From positions 11,252,501 through 11,316,500 of the forward strand of contig CM050447.1 of NCBI GenBank assembly GCA_027563935.2: a stretch of DNA of 64,000 nucleotides, written 5' to 3'. Position numbers and translations under genes: made by a program. Source of the DNA: Costus lasius. Taxonomy: Eukaryota > Streptophyta > Magnoliopsida > Zingiberales > Costaceae. A model generated the notes under the pieces. It had not been told where the DNA came from and did no database searches. It saw nothing but the letters and a program-made list of their open reading frames with translations. Positions 22,844-34,576 of this stretch are shown here, piece after piece (position 1 is the stretch's first letter; each line of letters opens with the position of its first letter).

Positions 22844-24013
22844 TTATCCATAATTGCTTCCGCTTGCACTTCCGAGACTTTGTTCATCATCATCTGACGA
22901 AGTTGAATGACCACCTTTATCTTGAAGACGATCTTCAGCATCTAACCAATCTTTAAGACAAATGCATATTTCGACGTTTTCTTCATTCATTCGGCTTCAC
23001 TTTTCATCCAGCACTCTGCCGCCTGTACTAAAACAAGACTCCGATGCTACTATGGACACTGGAGGAGTTAGTAGATCACGTGTCATAGTAGAAACCACAT
23101 GATATGATTTTCCTTGTGATCTCGACAATGATAAAATATCAAAATTATTAATTTGTTCTTCTGTAAATAAAGATGTATGATTATTTTCTTAAAAATGTTA
23201 ATTCATTAAAATTACTAGATCTACTTCTTGGTGTTCCTTTTCTATTTAAAATTGAGCGTATTCTTCCTGTAATATTTTTACTACTAGTAGATACATTAGT
23301 TTGAGTTTGAGGGAGTGTTGGATTAAGTATATTTCTAAATTTTATATTATAAACATTATACATTTCATCTAATAAGATAGAAATTTTATTTTTTTTTATC
23401 ATCAACCCCTTCAAGTTTCATATTTTTATAATATTCATCTAATAAAATTTGAATACCTTCTAATTTAAATCTATGATCCATAATTGAAGGTAAACAATAT
23501 AAAAAAGATATATTTTTCTAATATTTTTTAAACTTTAGTTCTATTTTTTAAATTACTTAAAAAAATACTTTCATCATTCCTATATTGAGAAAAAATTTCA
23601 CTAATTAAAACTAAATGTTCCAAAATTAAACATGATGTAGGATAATAAATACCAAATAAATTAGTGCTAGCATTACAAAAAAATTTTAAAATATTATGTA
23701 ATGATTTTGCTTTCTCTCAATCTTTTTCTTCAATATTTCTATCAGGCATTCTTTCATTATAAAATAATGTAAGAGGATCTTTAAATGGAAAACATGTTGT
23801 TAGCATATCATATGTAGAATTCCATCTTGTTTTAATATCAAGTTTAAATTTTTTATATGATAAACCATCAGATTTACATATTTGTCTAAAATCTTGATTT
23901 CTAGAAGTTGAAAAAGTAACAAAAATTCTAACAGCATTTCTTAATTTATTTACATGCTCATCTACCTTTCTTATTCTATCTTGAATACATAAGTTAAGAA
24001 TATGACATGTACA
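22844..24013 (-). pseudogene. hAT transposase remnant, C-terminal half
   Basis: On the minus strand, segments match element 1 transposase closely (for example KNITGRIRSILNRKG and ILLDEMYNVYN), running back from the conserved stop at 22846-22844. Several frameshifts and stops break the frame. The upstream part of the same gene continues at 31267, beyond the inserted LTR element. Confidence 0.88.
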
Positions 24014-25473
24014 CGATAGGTGTTATTTTTATAGGATTTAGAGTCTTATTTTTACCATCATTTTAGGCTTAAGTTCTGTTTTATGTCAAACTTTGATATC
24101 TTTTCCTATAAAGTATGGAATCTTCACTCTCTTTCGTTTATTTGTGAAATGCAGGTCATTTCTTACATTTTCATGAAGCATTTTGAAGATTCAAATTATG
24201 AAAAGATTTGTCATAGTTCGGCGAGGTCACAGGCAAGATTTCAGCATTTTTGGGGCTTTCTATGGAGAACACGGCCTGCCCGTGTCCAGAAGCACGGCCG
24301 TATTCACTTACCCACAACTCACAGAGCCCGACACGGCCTGGCCATGTTTACTGTCATGGCCATGCTTACTTCGTCGCAAGTTCCAGAGCCAAGCACGGCC
24401 TGGCCGTGCTTAACATCACACCCGTGACGGCTTCCGTGCAGATTGACCTTTCGATAGTTTTTCGCCCGATTTGAGTGATTCCGAACTCAGAATTGGCTGA
24501 AATTTGGAGGGAAACTTCCTAACTGCCCAAGGAAGAGATAGAACATAAAATATGATTTTTGGAGTGGTTTTGGGCTTGAACTTTTGAGAGGCGTGACCTA
24601 GGGCGAAAAGGTTGCGATTTCTGCATTCAAGGGTTCGATTCGAAGGATTTCTTTGGGGCTATCGAGAGAAGACCAAAGATCTATCATCTCCTACCCTTGT
24701 ATTTTAAATTCCCTTCCTTTCGAATATATTTTCTTGAGTTTTAGTTGATAAACGATGAATGTTCTAGAGTAAAAACCTAGTTCGGAACTCGGGCATAGCC
24801 CGTTGAACAATTCTTCACATGTAAATCATTATTATGAATCTCAGTGATAGCTTTTAATAAATTGACTTATTTAAATGAGTTGTGCATATTGCGTATTTAT
24901 GTTTTGGCCAAACATCGATATGTGTTAAGTGTTACGAGAAGTACCGAGAGGTGAATTGTAACACTCGAACTATCTCATTTAAACTTGTGACTTGAATTAC
25001 GAGAGTCGTTCAACGTCACTCGAGGATTTACATTCTTTCATAGAGCCCAATGGGTCTCTTCGGTTAATTTTGCTACGAGAATAGGAAATTAACTTATGCT
25101 AGACACCGGATTACGCTTCGAGAGAAGGTAACCCGTACCATAGGAAAGATCGCCTTAAGTTGTTTACTATCGGATTGCGCTTCGAGAGAAGGAAATCCGT
25201 TTACTATTTCAATTTGATTCTATGTTTTACATTTAAAGCATTCAACGTGGTAAAACCTGATGTTCCGAACATTTCTTAAACTATAACTTTCCCTTAAAAT
25301 CGTCGACTTCTTGGTTCGATAATTTAGTTAATTTAGTTTTAGAGCAATTCTTTTATTCCGAGTTTGAATCATCTAGCTTTCAATGACGCTAAAGGTCGGT
25401 ACTTGACACCTGCTCCCTGTGGGAACGATATTATTTACTACTTCGATAGTCCGTGCACTTGCGGAGCCTATCA
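24014..25473 (+). repeat. 5' LTR of nested gag-protease retroelement
   Basis: This 1,460-bp LTR begins CGATAGGTG (the expected initial T reads C) and ends GCGGAGCCTATCA. It pairs with 29831-31266 with a few percent divergence and small indels by eye. It is preceded by GTACA, matching GCACA after the 3' LTR. GC-rich words such as CACGGCCTGGCCGTG recur at 24265-24440. Confidence 0.9.
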
Positions 25474-25658
25474 AGTTTTTGGCGTCGTTGTCGGGGAGCA
25501 AGGCGTTGTCAATATCGATTAAACAGTTGAATTGATAGACTAGATACTTTTTATTTTTATTTGCTTTTTATTTTTTTTCTTTTATTTAATTTGTTTATAT
25601 TTCTTGTCTTTTTCCATTCTTCAAGCTTATATTATTATCTGGTTTACTAATCCTGTGC

Positions 25659-26717
25659 ATGCCAAGAACCATTAAAATAGGCCACTTATTACCAGAAGAC
25701 CCTGAGATTGAACAGACCTTTCGAGCTCAAAGGAATGTTCACAATCAAAAGCTTGAGGAAGCCCATCCGGACCAGCCTACTGCAATGGACCAAAACCGCT
25801 CCCTAAGAGATTTTGCTGCACCAAATGTACAGGGCTTGCACTCTAGCATTGCTCGACCGTCGGTCGAAGCAAGTAATTTTGAGATCAAGCCGGCCCTTGT
25901 GCATATAGTTCAGCAGAACCAATTCAGCGGTTCACCACAGGAAGATCCCAATCTTCATTTGTCCATTTTCCTTGAATATTGTGATACCCTAAAGATAAAC
26001 AGGGTAACATCTGATGCAATACGCTTACGTCTTTTTCCCTTTTCCCTTAGGGATCGCACGCGAGCATGGCTGCAGTCCCTTCCCCAAGGCTCAATTACAA
26101 CATGGGATCAGCTTTCCCATGCGTTCCTCTCCAAGTATTTCCTGCCGAGCAAGACTGCTCAATTGAGGAACCAGATAACGAATTTCAGCCAGAGGGAATA
26201 CGAGTCATTATATGAAGCCTGAGACTGTTTTAAGGAGTTGCTACGCATGTGCCCGCATCACGGACTGGAAAAATGGGTACTTGTGCATATTTTTTATAAT
26301 GGTCTCTTGTATCAAACTCGTTTGTCTGTGGATGCAGCCGCAGGGGGTGCGCTAATGAAGAAGAATGTAGACGATGCCATGAATTTAATCGAGGACATGA
26401 CCCTAAATCATTACCAAAGGACGAGCGAGAGAAATGTCCCGATAAGAGGAGTAGGTAAGCATGACCTTGACATGCTCAGTTCGTTGGTGGCAAAGGTTGA
26501 TTGCTTGTCGCACCAACTTACTTCAGTGAATTTTAATGCATCGTCTGTTAATACGATTATCTGCAAAATTTGTGGAAATTCTGGACATTGTGCTACTGAC
26601 TGCCAGATAATGGCACCTTCATCTTCTAATATTTCAGTTGAGCAGATGAATGCCTTAGGCAATTTCAATCAGAGGCAGCAGAATGATCCATTTTCCAGCA
26701 CCTATAACCCTAGGTAG
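25659..26717 (+). pseudogene. Retroelement gag, interrupted
   Basis: One frame interrupted by a TGA at 26220-26222 and ending in a TAG at 26715. The first part holds the gag core (FEIKPAL, NQFSGSP, HLSIFLEYCD, RLRLFPFSLRDR). The second continues in the same frame to a CCHC zinc knuckle (CKICGNSGHCATDC). The same blocks occur in the minus-strand element at 36949-38082, which places both in one lineage. Structural particle protein; no longer produced whole from this copy. Confidence 0.88.
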
Positions 26718-27142
26718 AGAAATCATCCCAACTTCTCCTACTGGAACAACAACCAGAGCCAAGTCATTCCCCCGAATTTCAACAATCAGGCTCCCAGGGA
26801 AATATGGGCAATCAGTTTAACCAGCATTCCTTTATGCCACCACCAGGACTTCCACCGCAATAATTCAACCAACAACAGAAGTCTAATTTTGAAATACTGC
26901 TTGAGAACTTCGTCACCACCCAGTCAAAGCGAAATGAAGATGTGGACGAGTCTATTAGGCACTTAAATTTTACGGTGGGGCAATTGAGCTCTACGGTGGG
27001 GCAATTAAATTCTAAGGTGGATTCATTGATTACTCACTCCAGGATGTTGGAGACCTAGATTGCTCAACAAACTGCTTCAACATCTAGGCCATTAGGGAAG
27101 CTTCCTTCTCAACCCGAGGCAAATCCGAGAGAGCACTGCAAT

Positions 27143-28171
27143 GTGATTCTGACGTGCAGTGGCTCCCAAATGGAGGCTCCCCATGTGACACCTAGAGAAT
27201 TGGTTGTTGCAGAGTCTGCAGATGTAAGCACATATGCACAATATTCAGAGGACTTGCTTTTGGATTCTCCGGTCAAACAAGCACCAGTCCTAGTTCCTTC
27301 ATCACCTCACACGCCACCTGTGTCTTGTCCTCAGAGTTTGGCCAAGGCATTGACAGGACAATACAACTCACTGATGCTTGTGAAGCGTCAAGATCCTGGC
27401 ATTTTTTCTATTTCTTGTAGTATTAGCAATTTTTCCATTGAGAGAGCTCTCTGTGATTTGGGGGCTAGTGTGAGTATCATGCCTCTCTCCTTGTTCCAGA
27501 GTTTGGACTTGGGAGGCCTGGAACCCACATCCTTAGCCCTTCAGCTTGCAAATGGCTCTATACATCGCTCAGTGGGGATAGTAGAGGACGTGCCGATCAA
27601 AGTCGGGGAACTCTTTGTCCCTGTAGAAAATTCAAGATTACCACTTATTTTGGGCCGCCCTTTCCTGGCTACCACTGGTGCCGTTATAGATGTCAAGACA
27701 TGGAAGCTTTCTCTAAACTTTTGTGATACTATATTAGATTTTCATTTATCTATTGATATGCCAGGTCTTCCTTTTTCAGGCTCGTGTTGCAGTGTTGAGA
27801 TAGTGCCTGTGCCTGCCAATGGTTTTAAGGCCAAGTGGGATTTTCTTGCATCCCACCTTTGCACCGATATGCAAGCAGGTGCCACATTGATGAGGAAGGA
27901 CCGGACCACTCATGCAGACTTGTTCGATAGGGACCCTAATTTTAGTTGCGTGAGGCTGTTCCATAATGTGGATGAGGAGAACCTTTCATTGGACTGTGGA
28001 AAGCAAGACTTTGAATTTAAAACTGTTCCTGTTTTGTATGATTATAAGACATTTTTTACTTTACACCTATTATTATTACTGCTTATCTCTATAGGTGTTA
28101 ATTTTAGGCGAAGGAAAAAGGGGCATTCATATGTCATTTCTTCGGCCTCTAATCCATTGGATGTGCACTGA
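27143..28171 (+). pseudogene. Retroelement aspartic protease region
   Basis: A 342-residue frame with the retropepsin signature ALCDLGASVSIMPLSLF and the downstream LPLILGRPFLATTGA block. It is in a different frame from gag, so a frameshift separates them. The frame ends without entering any reverse transcriptase domain. Confidence 0.82.
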
Positions 28172-29830
28172 AGCATGTTCATTGGTCAAGCTATTGACTT
28201 TAAACCAGCATTGCTTGGGAGGCATCCCAAGTATTTATCTTTTATTATGTTGTGTTGATAGGACAAGCTTGATATTATTTGTTGTGATACTCTGTTATGT
28301 TTATTTGTTATTTCTGTTTTGATAATTTTGTGATATCCCATGGCAGGATTTTTATGATTTTGTACATTGCAAAGCATGTTACTAATATTGGGAATTTTCT
28401 GTAATTTTTCCGGAATTTGTACAAGTCGATGAGCTAAACACGGTCTGGCCGTGACCACCGTCACGGTCGTGCTTGACTCGTCGACTTCATAGCAGCTTTG
28501 CCGCAACGAACACGGTGGTGTCGTGTTCATCACCCCAGCTGAGGACCACCTAGCGATTCAGGAGATGTGGCGACGCATGAATTCCAAGGGGAGCAAGGCG
28601 ATCTCCTGTTGTCTTGCCTTGTTCCAGCTCACTTTTTGCTGTCTTTATTCCCTTAGTAAGTTGCTTCCTTTACTTTTGCTATCATATACTTTTTACTGCA
28701 TAGGAGACTATGCAGTTCTTTTGCCGTGGGTAGAGGGTTTACCCTCTTAGTGTGCCTTTAGTGTGTTTACTATTTGTGTGTTTGCTCTTTATTGAGATTT
28801 CATAACCAACGTGCATATGATATATTTTGCCTCTGAATTACTTCAAAGAACTAAGTCTGTGATGGTGTTTCCTAATCTTGTCCTCAAATTTACATGCTAT
28901 TCTGCATCATGATGAATATCATAAAGATATGTCTGTCTTTAGAGTTAAGAGAATGAACATCTCATCATGACTGCTTTTATGCTTAGGAATCCATAGTTCT
29001 AGATTATATTTGAGTATGCTTACTGAGACTTGCATGATGTTTCAAATGGTCGATTCTTATTTTTCTGAATTACTTCTTACACAATATTATGTTTTGGAAT
29101 ATTCATGCTTATTATAGTCCTTCTTACCAGCTTTTCAACTTGATTGCAATAGGTTATTGAAAAAAAACAAAAAAAAAGAAGAAAAGAAAAAAAAGAAAGG
29201 GGCAGTGGTGCCTAAGTGACGATGAACCTAAAGATTCATCCAACTTGGCACTGTTGACAAATATAAAAAAAAAAAGAGAATAAAAAGGAACATGAGAAAA
29301 GAAGGGGTGTGAGAAAAGTGAACAACTTCTCTTTCTTCTACCTTAGGGTAAAGAAATGAGTTTGTGTGCATTATGTGATGCATACATCTTAAGTTCATTC
29401 TCTAACTAAGTACCGGGGGTGCATTCATCACAAATGTTTATCCTTCGCGTGACAAGGTTGAAAATGAGTTCAGGGAAGTAGCTTGAACCCACCGATTGAA
29501 AATTCATGTTTCCATGCTTAAATGTGTTGAATAAGTTATCTAGTGTAACTACATTAGATTGGCTGAGTTAAGAAGGAAATGATGAGTATGAATAGTCTTA
29601 ACATAGTGACGTGTTTTTCCTATTTTCAGATTTGTGATTAGACCTTGAACATTATTCTTTGCTCACAGTTTAGTTTATCTCAAAATATATTTTTCAACCT
29701 AGGATTGGGTATAAGTGCTGTCATATGAGGTTCATACCTTAGCTTTTGAACATGCTGTCTTTCTGATATCTGATTATTTCAGATAGTGTAATTGCTTGAG
29801 GACAAGCAAGATTTTAAGTTTGTGATATTT
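28172..29830 (+). other. Non-coding 3' internal region of nested retroelement
   Basis: No reverse transcriptase, RNase H, integrase or envelope-like frame. It contains the hairpin CTTGGGAGGCATCCCAAG (28214-28231), also present in the related element at 36083-36100, an A-rich stretch near 29160-29310, and the degenerate polypurine tract directly before the 3' LTR. Confidence 0.7.
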
Positions 29831-31266
29831 TGATAGGTGTTATTTTTATAGGATTTAGAGTCTTATTTTTACCATCATTTTAGGCTTAAGTTCTGTTTTA
29901 TGTTAAACTTTGATATCTTTTCCTGTAAAGTATGGAATCTTCACTCTCTTTCATTTATTTGTGAAATGCAAGTCATTTCTTACATTTTTGTGAAGCATTT
30001 TGAAGATTTAAAGTTATGAAAAGATTTGTCATAGTTCGGCGAGGTCACAGGCAAGATTTCAACGATTTTGGGGCTTTCAATGGAGAACACGGCCTGCCCG
30101 TGTCCAGAAGCACAGCCGTGTTCACTTACCCGTAGCTCACAGAGCCCGACACGGCCTGGCCATGCTTACTGTCACAGCCGTTCTTACTTCATCGCAAGTT
30201 GCAAAGCCAAGCACAGCCTGGCCGTGCTTATCATCACACCCATGACGGCTTCTGCGCAGATCGACCTTTCGACAATTTTTCGCCCGATTTGAGTGATTCC
30301 GAACTCGGAATTGGCTGAAATTTGGAGGGAAACTTCCTAAATGCCTAAGTGATTTTTGGAGTGGTTTTGGAGGTCAAACTTTTGAGAGGCGTGACCTAGG
30401 GCGAAAAGGGGGCGATTTCTGCATTCAAGGGCACGATTCGAAGGATTTCTTTGGGGCTATCGAGAGAAGACCAAAGATCTATCATCTCCTATCCTTGTAT
30501 TGTAAATTCCCTTCCTTTTGAATATATTTTCTTGGGTTTTAGTTGATAAACGATGAATGTTCTAGAGTAAAACCCTAGTTCGGAACTCGGGCATAGCCCG
30601 TTGAACAATTCTTCACATGTAAATCATTATTATGAATCTCAGTGATAGCTTTTAATAAATTGACTTATTTAAATGATTTGTGCATATTGCGTATTTATGT
30701 TTTGGCCAAACATCGATATGTGTTAAGTGTTACGAGAAGTACCGAGAGGTGAATTGTAACACTCGAACTATCTCGTTTAAACTTGTGACTTGAATTACGA
30801 GAGTCGTTCAACGTCACTCGAGGATTTACGTTCTTTCATAGAGCCCAATTGGTCTCTTAGGTTAATTTTGCTACGAGAATAGGAAATTAACTTATGCTAG
30901 ACACCGGATTACGCTTCGAGAGAAGGTAACCCGTACCGAAAGATCACCTTAAGTTTTTTACTGTCGGATTGTGCTTCGAGAGAAGGAAATCCGTTTACTA
31001 TTTCAATTTGATTCTATGTTTTACATTTAAAGCATTCAATGTGGTAAAACTTGAAGTTCCGAACATTTCTTAAACTGTAACCTTCCTTAAAGTCGTCGAC
31101 TTCTTGGTTCGATAATTTAGTTAATTTAGTTTTAGAACAATTTTTTTATTCCGAGTTTGAACCATCTAGCTTTCAATGACGCTATAGGTCGGTACTTGAC
31201 ACTTGCTCCCTGTGGGAACGATATTATTTACTATTTCGATAGTCCGTGCACTTGCGGAGCCTATCA
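29831..31266 (+). repeat. 3' LTR of nested gag-protease retroelement
   Basis: A 1,436-bp LTR beginning TGATAGGTG and ending CCTATCA, so the ends are inverted repeats. It is followed by GCACA (31267-31271), the target duplication, where hAT transposase sequence resumes. Confidence 0.9.
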
Positions 31267-31625
31267 GCACATCATATATGAAAAAAATATCCATTAAATA
31301 TTGGATTCAACATTCTTTTAAATTTTTCAATTGCACTATCATTATTACTTTATTACTTGCATTATCAAAACTAATTGAAAAAATTTTATTAATTATATTA
31401 TATGAATGTAAAATACTATGAAATTGTCTAACTATAGCATTTGCAGTATGAGGATATTCAAAAATTTTAAATGTAATAATTTTTTTTATAAAAAATCACT
31501 ATCTATCCAATGTGCTGTAATACACATGTAGGAATGATCAGAATGATTACTAGTCCAAATATCAAATGTTAAAGAAATACTAGAAGTTAATGCAATTAAA
31601 GTTTCTAAAATTGACAACAATTATA
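31267..31625 (-). pseudogene. hAT transposase remnant, central part
   Basis: The minus strand matches element 1 transposase around the two catalytic Asp regions (the complement encodes words like DIWTSNHSD and EYPHTANAIVRQFHS). It joins abruptly near 31625 to sequence matching the 5' leader of element 1, so the N-terminal and BED-finger segment has been deleted. Confidence 0.82.
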
Positions 31626-32328
31626 CTATAAAAGTAAATTAATTTAATACTTACCTGATCTTAATCACGTGACTAAACTGATGGAGCTTTGAAGTCTTGA
31701 TGGCTCGAAAGAGGCTTAAGTTTAAGTTCAATTAAGAAATTAATTGAAACTCAAGACTTAAAAAGATATTAAGAGACTAAGAGAGTATTAAGAGAGAATG
31801 AGAAATTGTTTCAAAGCTAGTTGGAAACTTGTGTGAAAAAGTGAGAGGGTTGGGGGCCAATCTATAGGGATGAAACGGGTGTAAATATATATATTTCTCC
31901 TCAATTTTTAATTATTAAAAGGGGTAAAATAGTAATTTTATACCTTAAAGACAATTATACCCCTAAATTCAATTTTTTTAGATACTTTATAAGGGCATTC
32001 AGGTAAATTCACCTGCTAAGGACTGCGTGCCATGCCTGGCCGTGCCGGGCATTCAGGTAAATTCACCTCACTTAATTTGAATTTCCCTCCCCAACGGCTA
32101 CATACATGTTTCGGCCCACGTGCCATGCCTGGCCGTGCCGAGCCCGGCCCAATGTAATGCCATGCCCGGCTCGACCCGCGGGCTGCAAGCCTCCAACCTA
32201 GCTCGGCCCACGTCATGCCATGGGCCGCCCGCGGCCCGTTGACCTAGTCAACAGGCCATGCCGTGCCCGGCCCATGCCGTGCCCGGCCCATGCCGTGCCG
32301 GCTCGGCTCAACCCATTGGCCACCTCTA
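31626..32328 (-). repeat. 5' leader and GC-rich subterminal end of hAT element 2
   Basis: This matches the complement of the 5' leader of element 1 (the CCCCCAACCCTCTCA region) and then GGCC/CGTGCC-rich subterminal sequence. A 22-bp segment beginning GGGCATTCAGGTAAATT is duplicated, near 31993 and 32048, around a short insertion. Confidence 0.75.
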
Positions 32329-32336
32329 TCTCAGCC

Positions 32337-32819
32337 TATCTAATGCGTCCTCCTCGATGCTCCCCTTGACGACACGTCGACCGCCACGCATCTGCTAAGG
32401 ACTGCTGCACGAACTAGCTCCAAAGGACATCTAAGTACATCACCCAAGACTCGATGCTGGTGTAGCACGCGTATGAGTCCAGTACACCGAAAAAGAAACA
32501 AAACCACACGCAGACAGTGGCGCACACACACGTAATAGACAACGTCACATAGTACGCTAGGCACACGCCCTAACTCCGACTAGACCGCACGCAGGCAGTC
32601 AGACTCACCCACTCGCCCGAAAGGGACATCTCACAGATGTCCAACACAAACAAATCGGCAAGCACCGGACAACATCACACAAGGTTGGCGCACATGACCA
32701 GAGCGCGGAGATGGGCAAGGAGTCGCCGACTGAGAATGATAACTCAGTCGGGAGTGCAAAGCATAAGGAGACGGAGAGAGAAAGATGTTGTCCGAGGACA
32801 GCTGATCAGTTGGGAACGG
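32337..32819. other. Intergenic segment between hAT element 2 and the next LTR element
   Basis: About 480 bp of moderately GC-rich sequence with no gene or transposon ends that I can define. It is host or older repeat sequence into which the following LTR element inserted. Confidence 0.5.
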
Positions 32820-32824
32820 GCACC

Positions 32825-34576
32825 TGACACACTCCGCAAGTGCACGGAAATGTCGAAGTAATATAAAAGATATCGTCTCCCACAGGGAACAAGGTGAGTA
32901 CTAGAAAATCTAATTCTTGGAATCTAAGCTGGTCAATTTGTGGTTTTTGGAACTTGAAAACTAAAACTAAGCAAAATAGTAAACAAGAAATCAAACAACT
33001 ACGGCAGGAAAAATATATGAGAGAGAATATCAGGGCAAAGGTTTCCACCACTCCGACGATTCTATTTGCGCTGAGATATAAACATAAGTTACATGGATTT
33101 ACAAATATGCATAAGGAATCTACCCTAGGGTACAAGGTGCTCTCTTTCGAGTGTACACCCCGGTGTTTGCCTAGAACGTCTCCTACTTTCGCGGTGGACC
33201 GTTTTCGACAAACCCAATGGGTTCCGTGGTAGATTATGGACCCTCGAGCGAAGAACAAGTACTTTCATGTCGAGCCTTCACAAGATTCACACTGAGGTTC
33301 GGTCGTTACGGTTCTACTCTCGTTATGACCGTAACAACTATAACATGATAGTACTTGGCCAGAGTACAAATCAAGAATTAAATGCATCAAGTGAAATATG
33401 CTTAAGATATGATCCAAATAACAAGATCAAAACATAAGTTGCAAACAAGAATCGTCAGAGGGCTTCAACCTAGCCTTGAAAATAGGTTTACGTTACAACC
33501 ATCGTCACAACACTCAAAATACTCTCTTTAATGATAGAAAAATCACAGGAAAAGATTTCTAAGAGAGAGGAGAAGATAAACCGAAAGAAATAAGCAAGAA
33601 TCACAGGGTTTCGATGATCGAATCTCCAGAAATCTGCTCGAAGTCGCCGAATCGCCATGTTTTTCCGCCCTAGCCGCTTCGTCGTGTGATTGTTCTCCCC
33701 TTAGGTCACAAAATTTAGGGCTTTTATATTCTTTCTCTTCGCCTCGAAGTAAGCTTTCTAAAAAGTCCTCACTTACTAAATTTGGACTTGAATCAGGTTC
33801 AAAATCGCCAAAATACTGAATGGGTATCGGTCAACTCGCCCTAACTCTCCTTTTCCTCGATTTCTCCTCAAATATGGCACGATAATTAGGGATTTTATAT
33901 TCCTTGCCATCTCCTTCGAATCAGCTTTCCATAGAATCCTCACTTGCTAGATTTGAACTTGAATCGGGCCGGGAATCAGTGAGAAACCGAGTGGAGGTCG
34001 GGCTGTTCCGACAGCTTCACGGGTGAACCCCGTGGGGTTCACCAGGTGGTGAAGTGGTCGGCACAGATCTGTTGTGAAATAATCACACGGGGGTTCACCT
34101 ACCAGTGAAATCCTCGGCATATTTTTGTGCAGGTATCTTCAGACAGAATCACGGGTGAACCCCATGGGGTTCACCTGCCAGTGAAGTGTGCGACAGATTT
34201 CAAAAACCTTTGACATCATCGGTGAACCCCGCCGGGTTCACCAGGCAGTGACGCGCGCGCTGAATTACGTCTTTCGGCAAGATCACGGGTGAACCTTGTG
34301 GGGTTCACCTGACCGTGAAGTCCAGAAAAAGCTCCAATTAAGCTCAAATTTTACGGGCAGCTTCGTCTTCTCATAAGGAATCACCTCATGCTTTTAGATT
34401 CTTCAAAAAGACTTTAAAATTGGGTGATTTTAACCTGAAATTCAATAAGACAGATGAAAAGTGAAGATTCTGAAGTTTTTAACTAAATAAGCCTTAAAGG
34501 AGTGTAAAAGTATTCAAATAAGCCCAAATTCATCATGGAATATCAGTAAAAATCACTACTAAAATGCAAGGCATCA
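32825..34576 (-). repeat. 3' LTR (minus orientation) of gag-only retroelement
   Basis: This 1,752-bp LTR reads TGATGCC...GTGTCA on the minus strand. It is preceded by the target duplication GCACC (32820-32824). It contains copies of a palindromic GGTGAACCCC...GGGTTCACC motif spaced about 66 bp apart (34021-34309). Confidence 0.9.
34021..34309. repeat. Palindromic repeat array, about 66-bp period, in the left LTR
   Basis: Five copies of a palindrome with arms GGTGAACCCC and GGGGTTCACC start near 34021, 34089 (half copy), 34153, 34221 and 34287. Each is followed by a short GTGAAGTG-like tail. The right LTR keeps a degraded version (about 39440-39720), and a further copy lies in the interior at 35840-35862. 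Confidence 0.85.

Larger units (their letters stand above)
24014..31266 (+). mobile_element. Non-autonomous Athila/Tat-like LTR retrotransposon nested in hAT element 2
   Basis: A 7.25 kb element with LTRs at 24014-25473 and 29831-31266. The primer-binding site follows the 5' LTR directly (TGGCGTCGTTGTCGGGGA, 25480-25497) and resembles the tRNA-Asp type site of Athila/Tat elements, with two changes. The duplicated target is GTACA/GCACA; comparison with hAT element 1 shows GCACA is the original. Internally it encodes only gag and an aspartic protease, both broken. No reverse transcriptase or integrase is detectable between 28172 and 29830. The tract TTGAGGACAAGCAAGATTTTAAG before the 3' LTR matches the equivalent site in the element at 32825-39981. 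Confidence 0.88.
22281..32328 (-). mobile_element. Degenerate hAT transposon (element 2), split by an LTR element
   Basis: The outer ends match hAT element 1: the left end begins TAGACATGGCCAACGGG and the right end finishes ATTGGCCACCTCTA. An 8-bp target duplication with one mismatch flanks it (CCTCAGCC at 22273-22280, TCTCAGCC at 32329-32336). It lies in the opposite orientation to element 1. Transposase relics run on the minus strand, and the part encoding the N terminus and BED finger is missing. Excluding the inserted retroelement (24014-31266), about 2.8 kb of hAT sequence remains, against 3.75 kb for element 1. It is a defective relative that could only be moved by transposase made elsewhere. 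Confidence 0.88.

Noticed and set aside
24014..31266. Possible full autonomous retroelement with hidden pol
   Set aside because: I looked for reverse transcriptase, RNase H and integrase signatures in 28172-29830 on both strands and saw none. The LTRs close the element on both sides.
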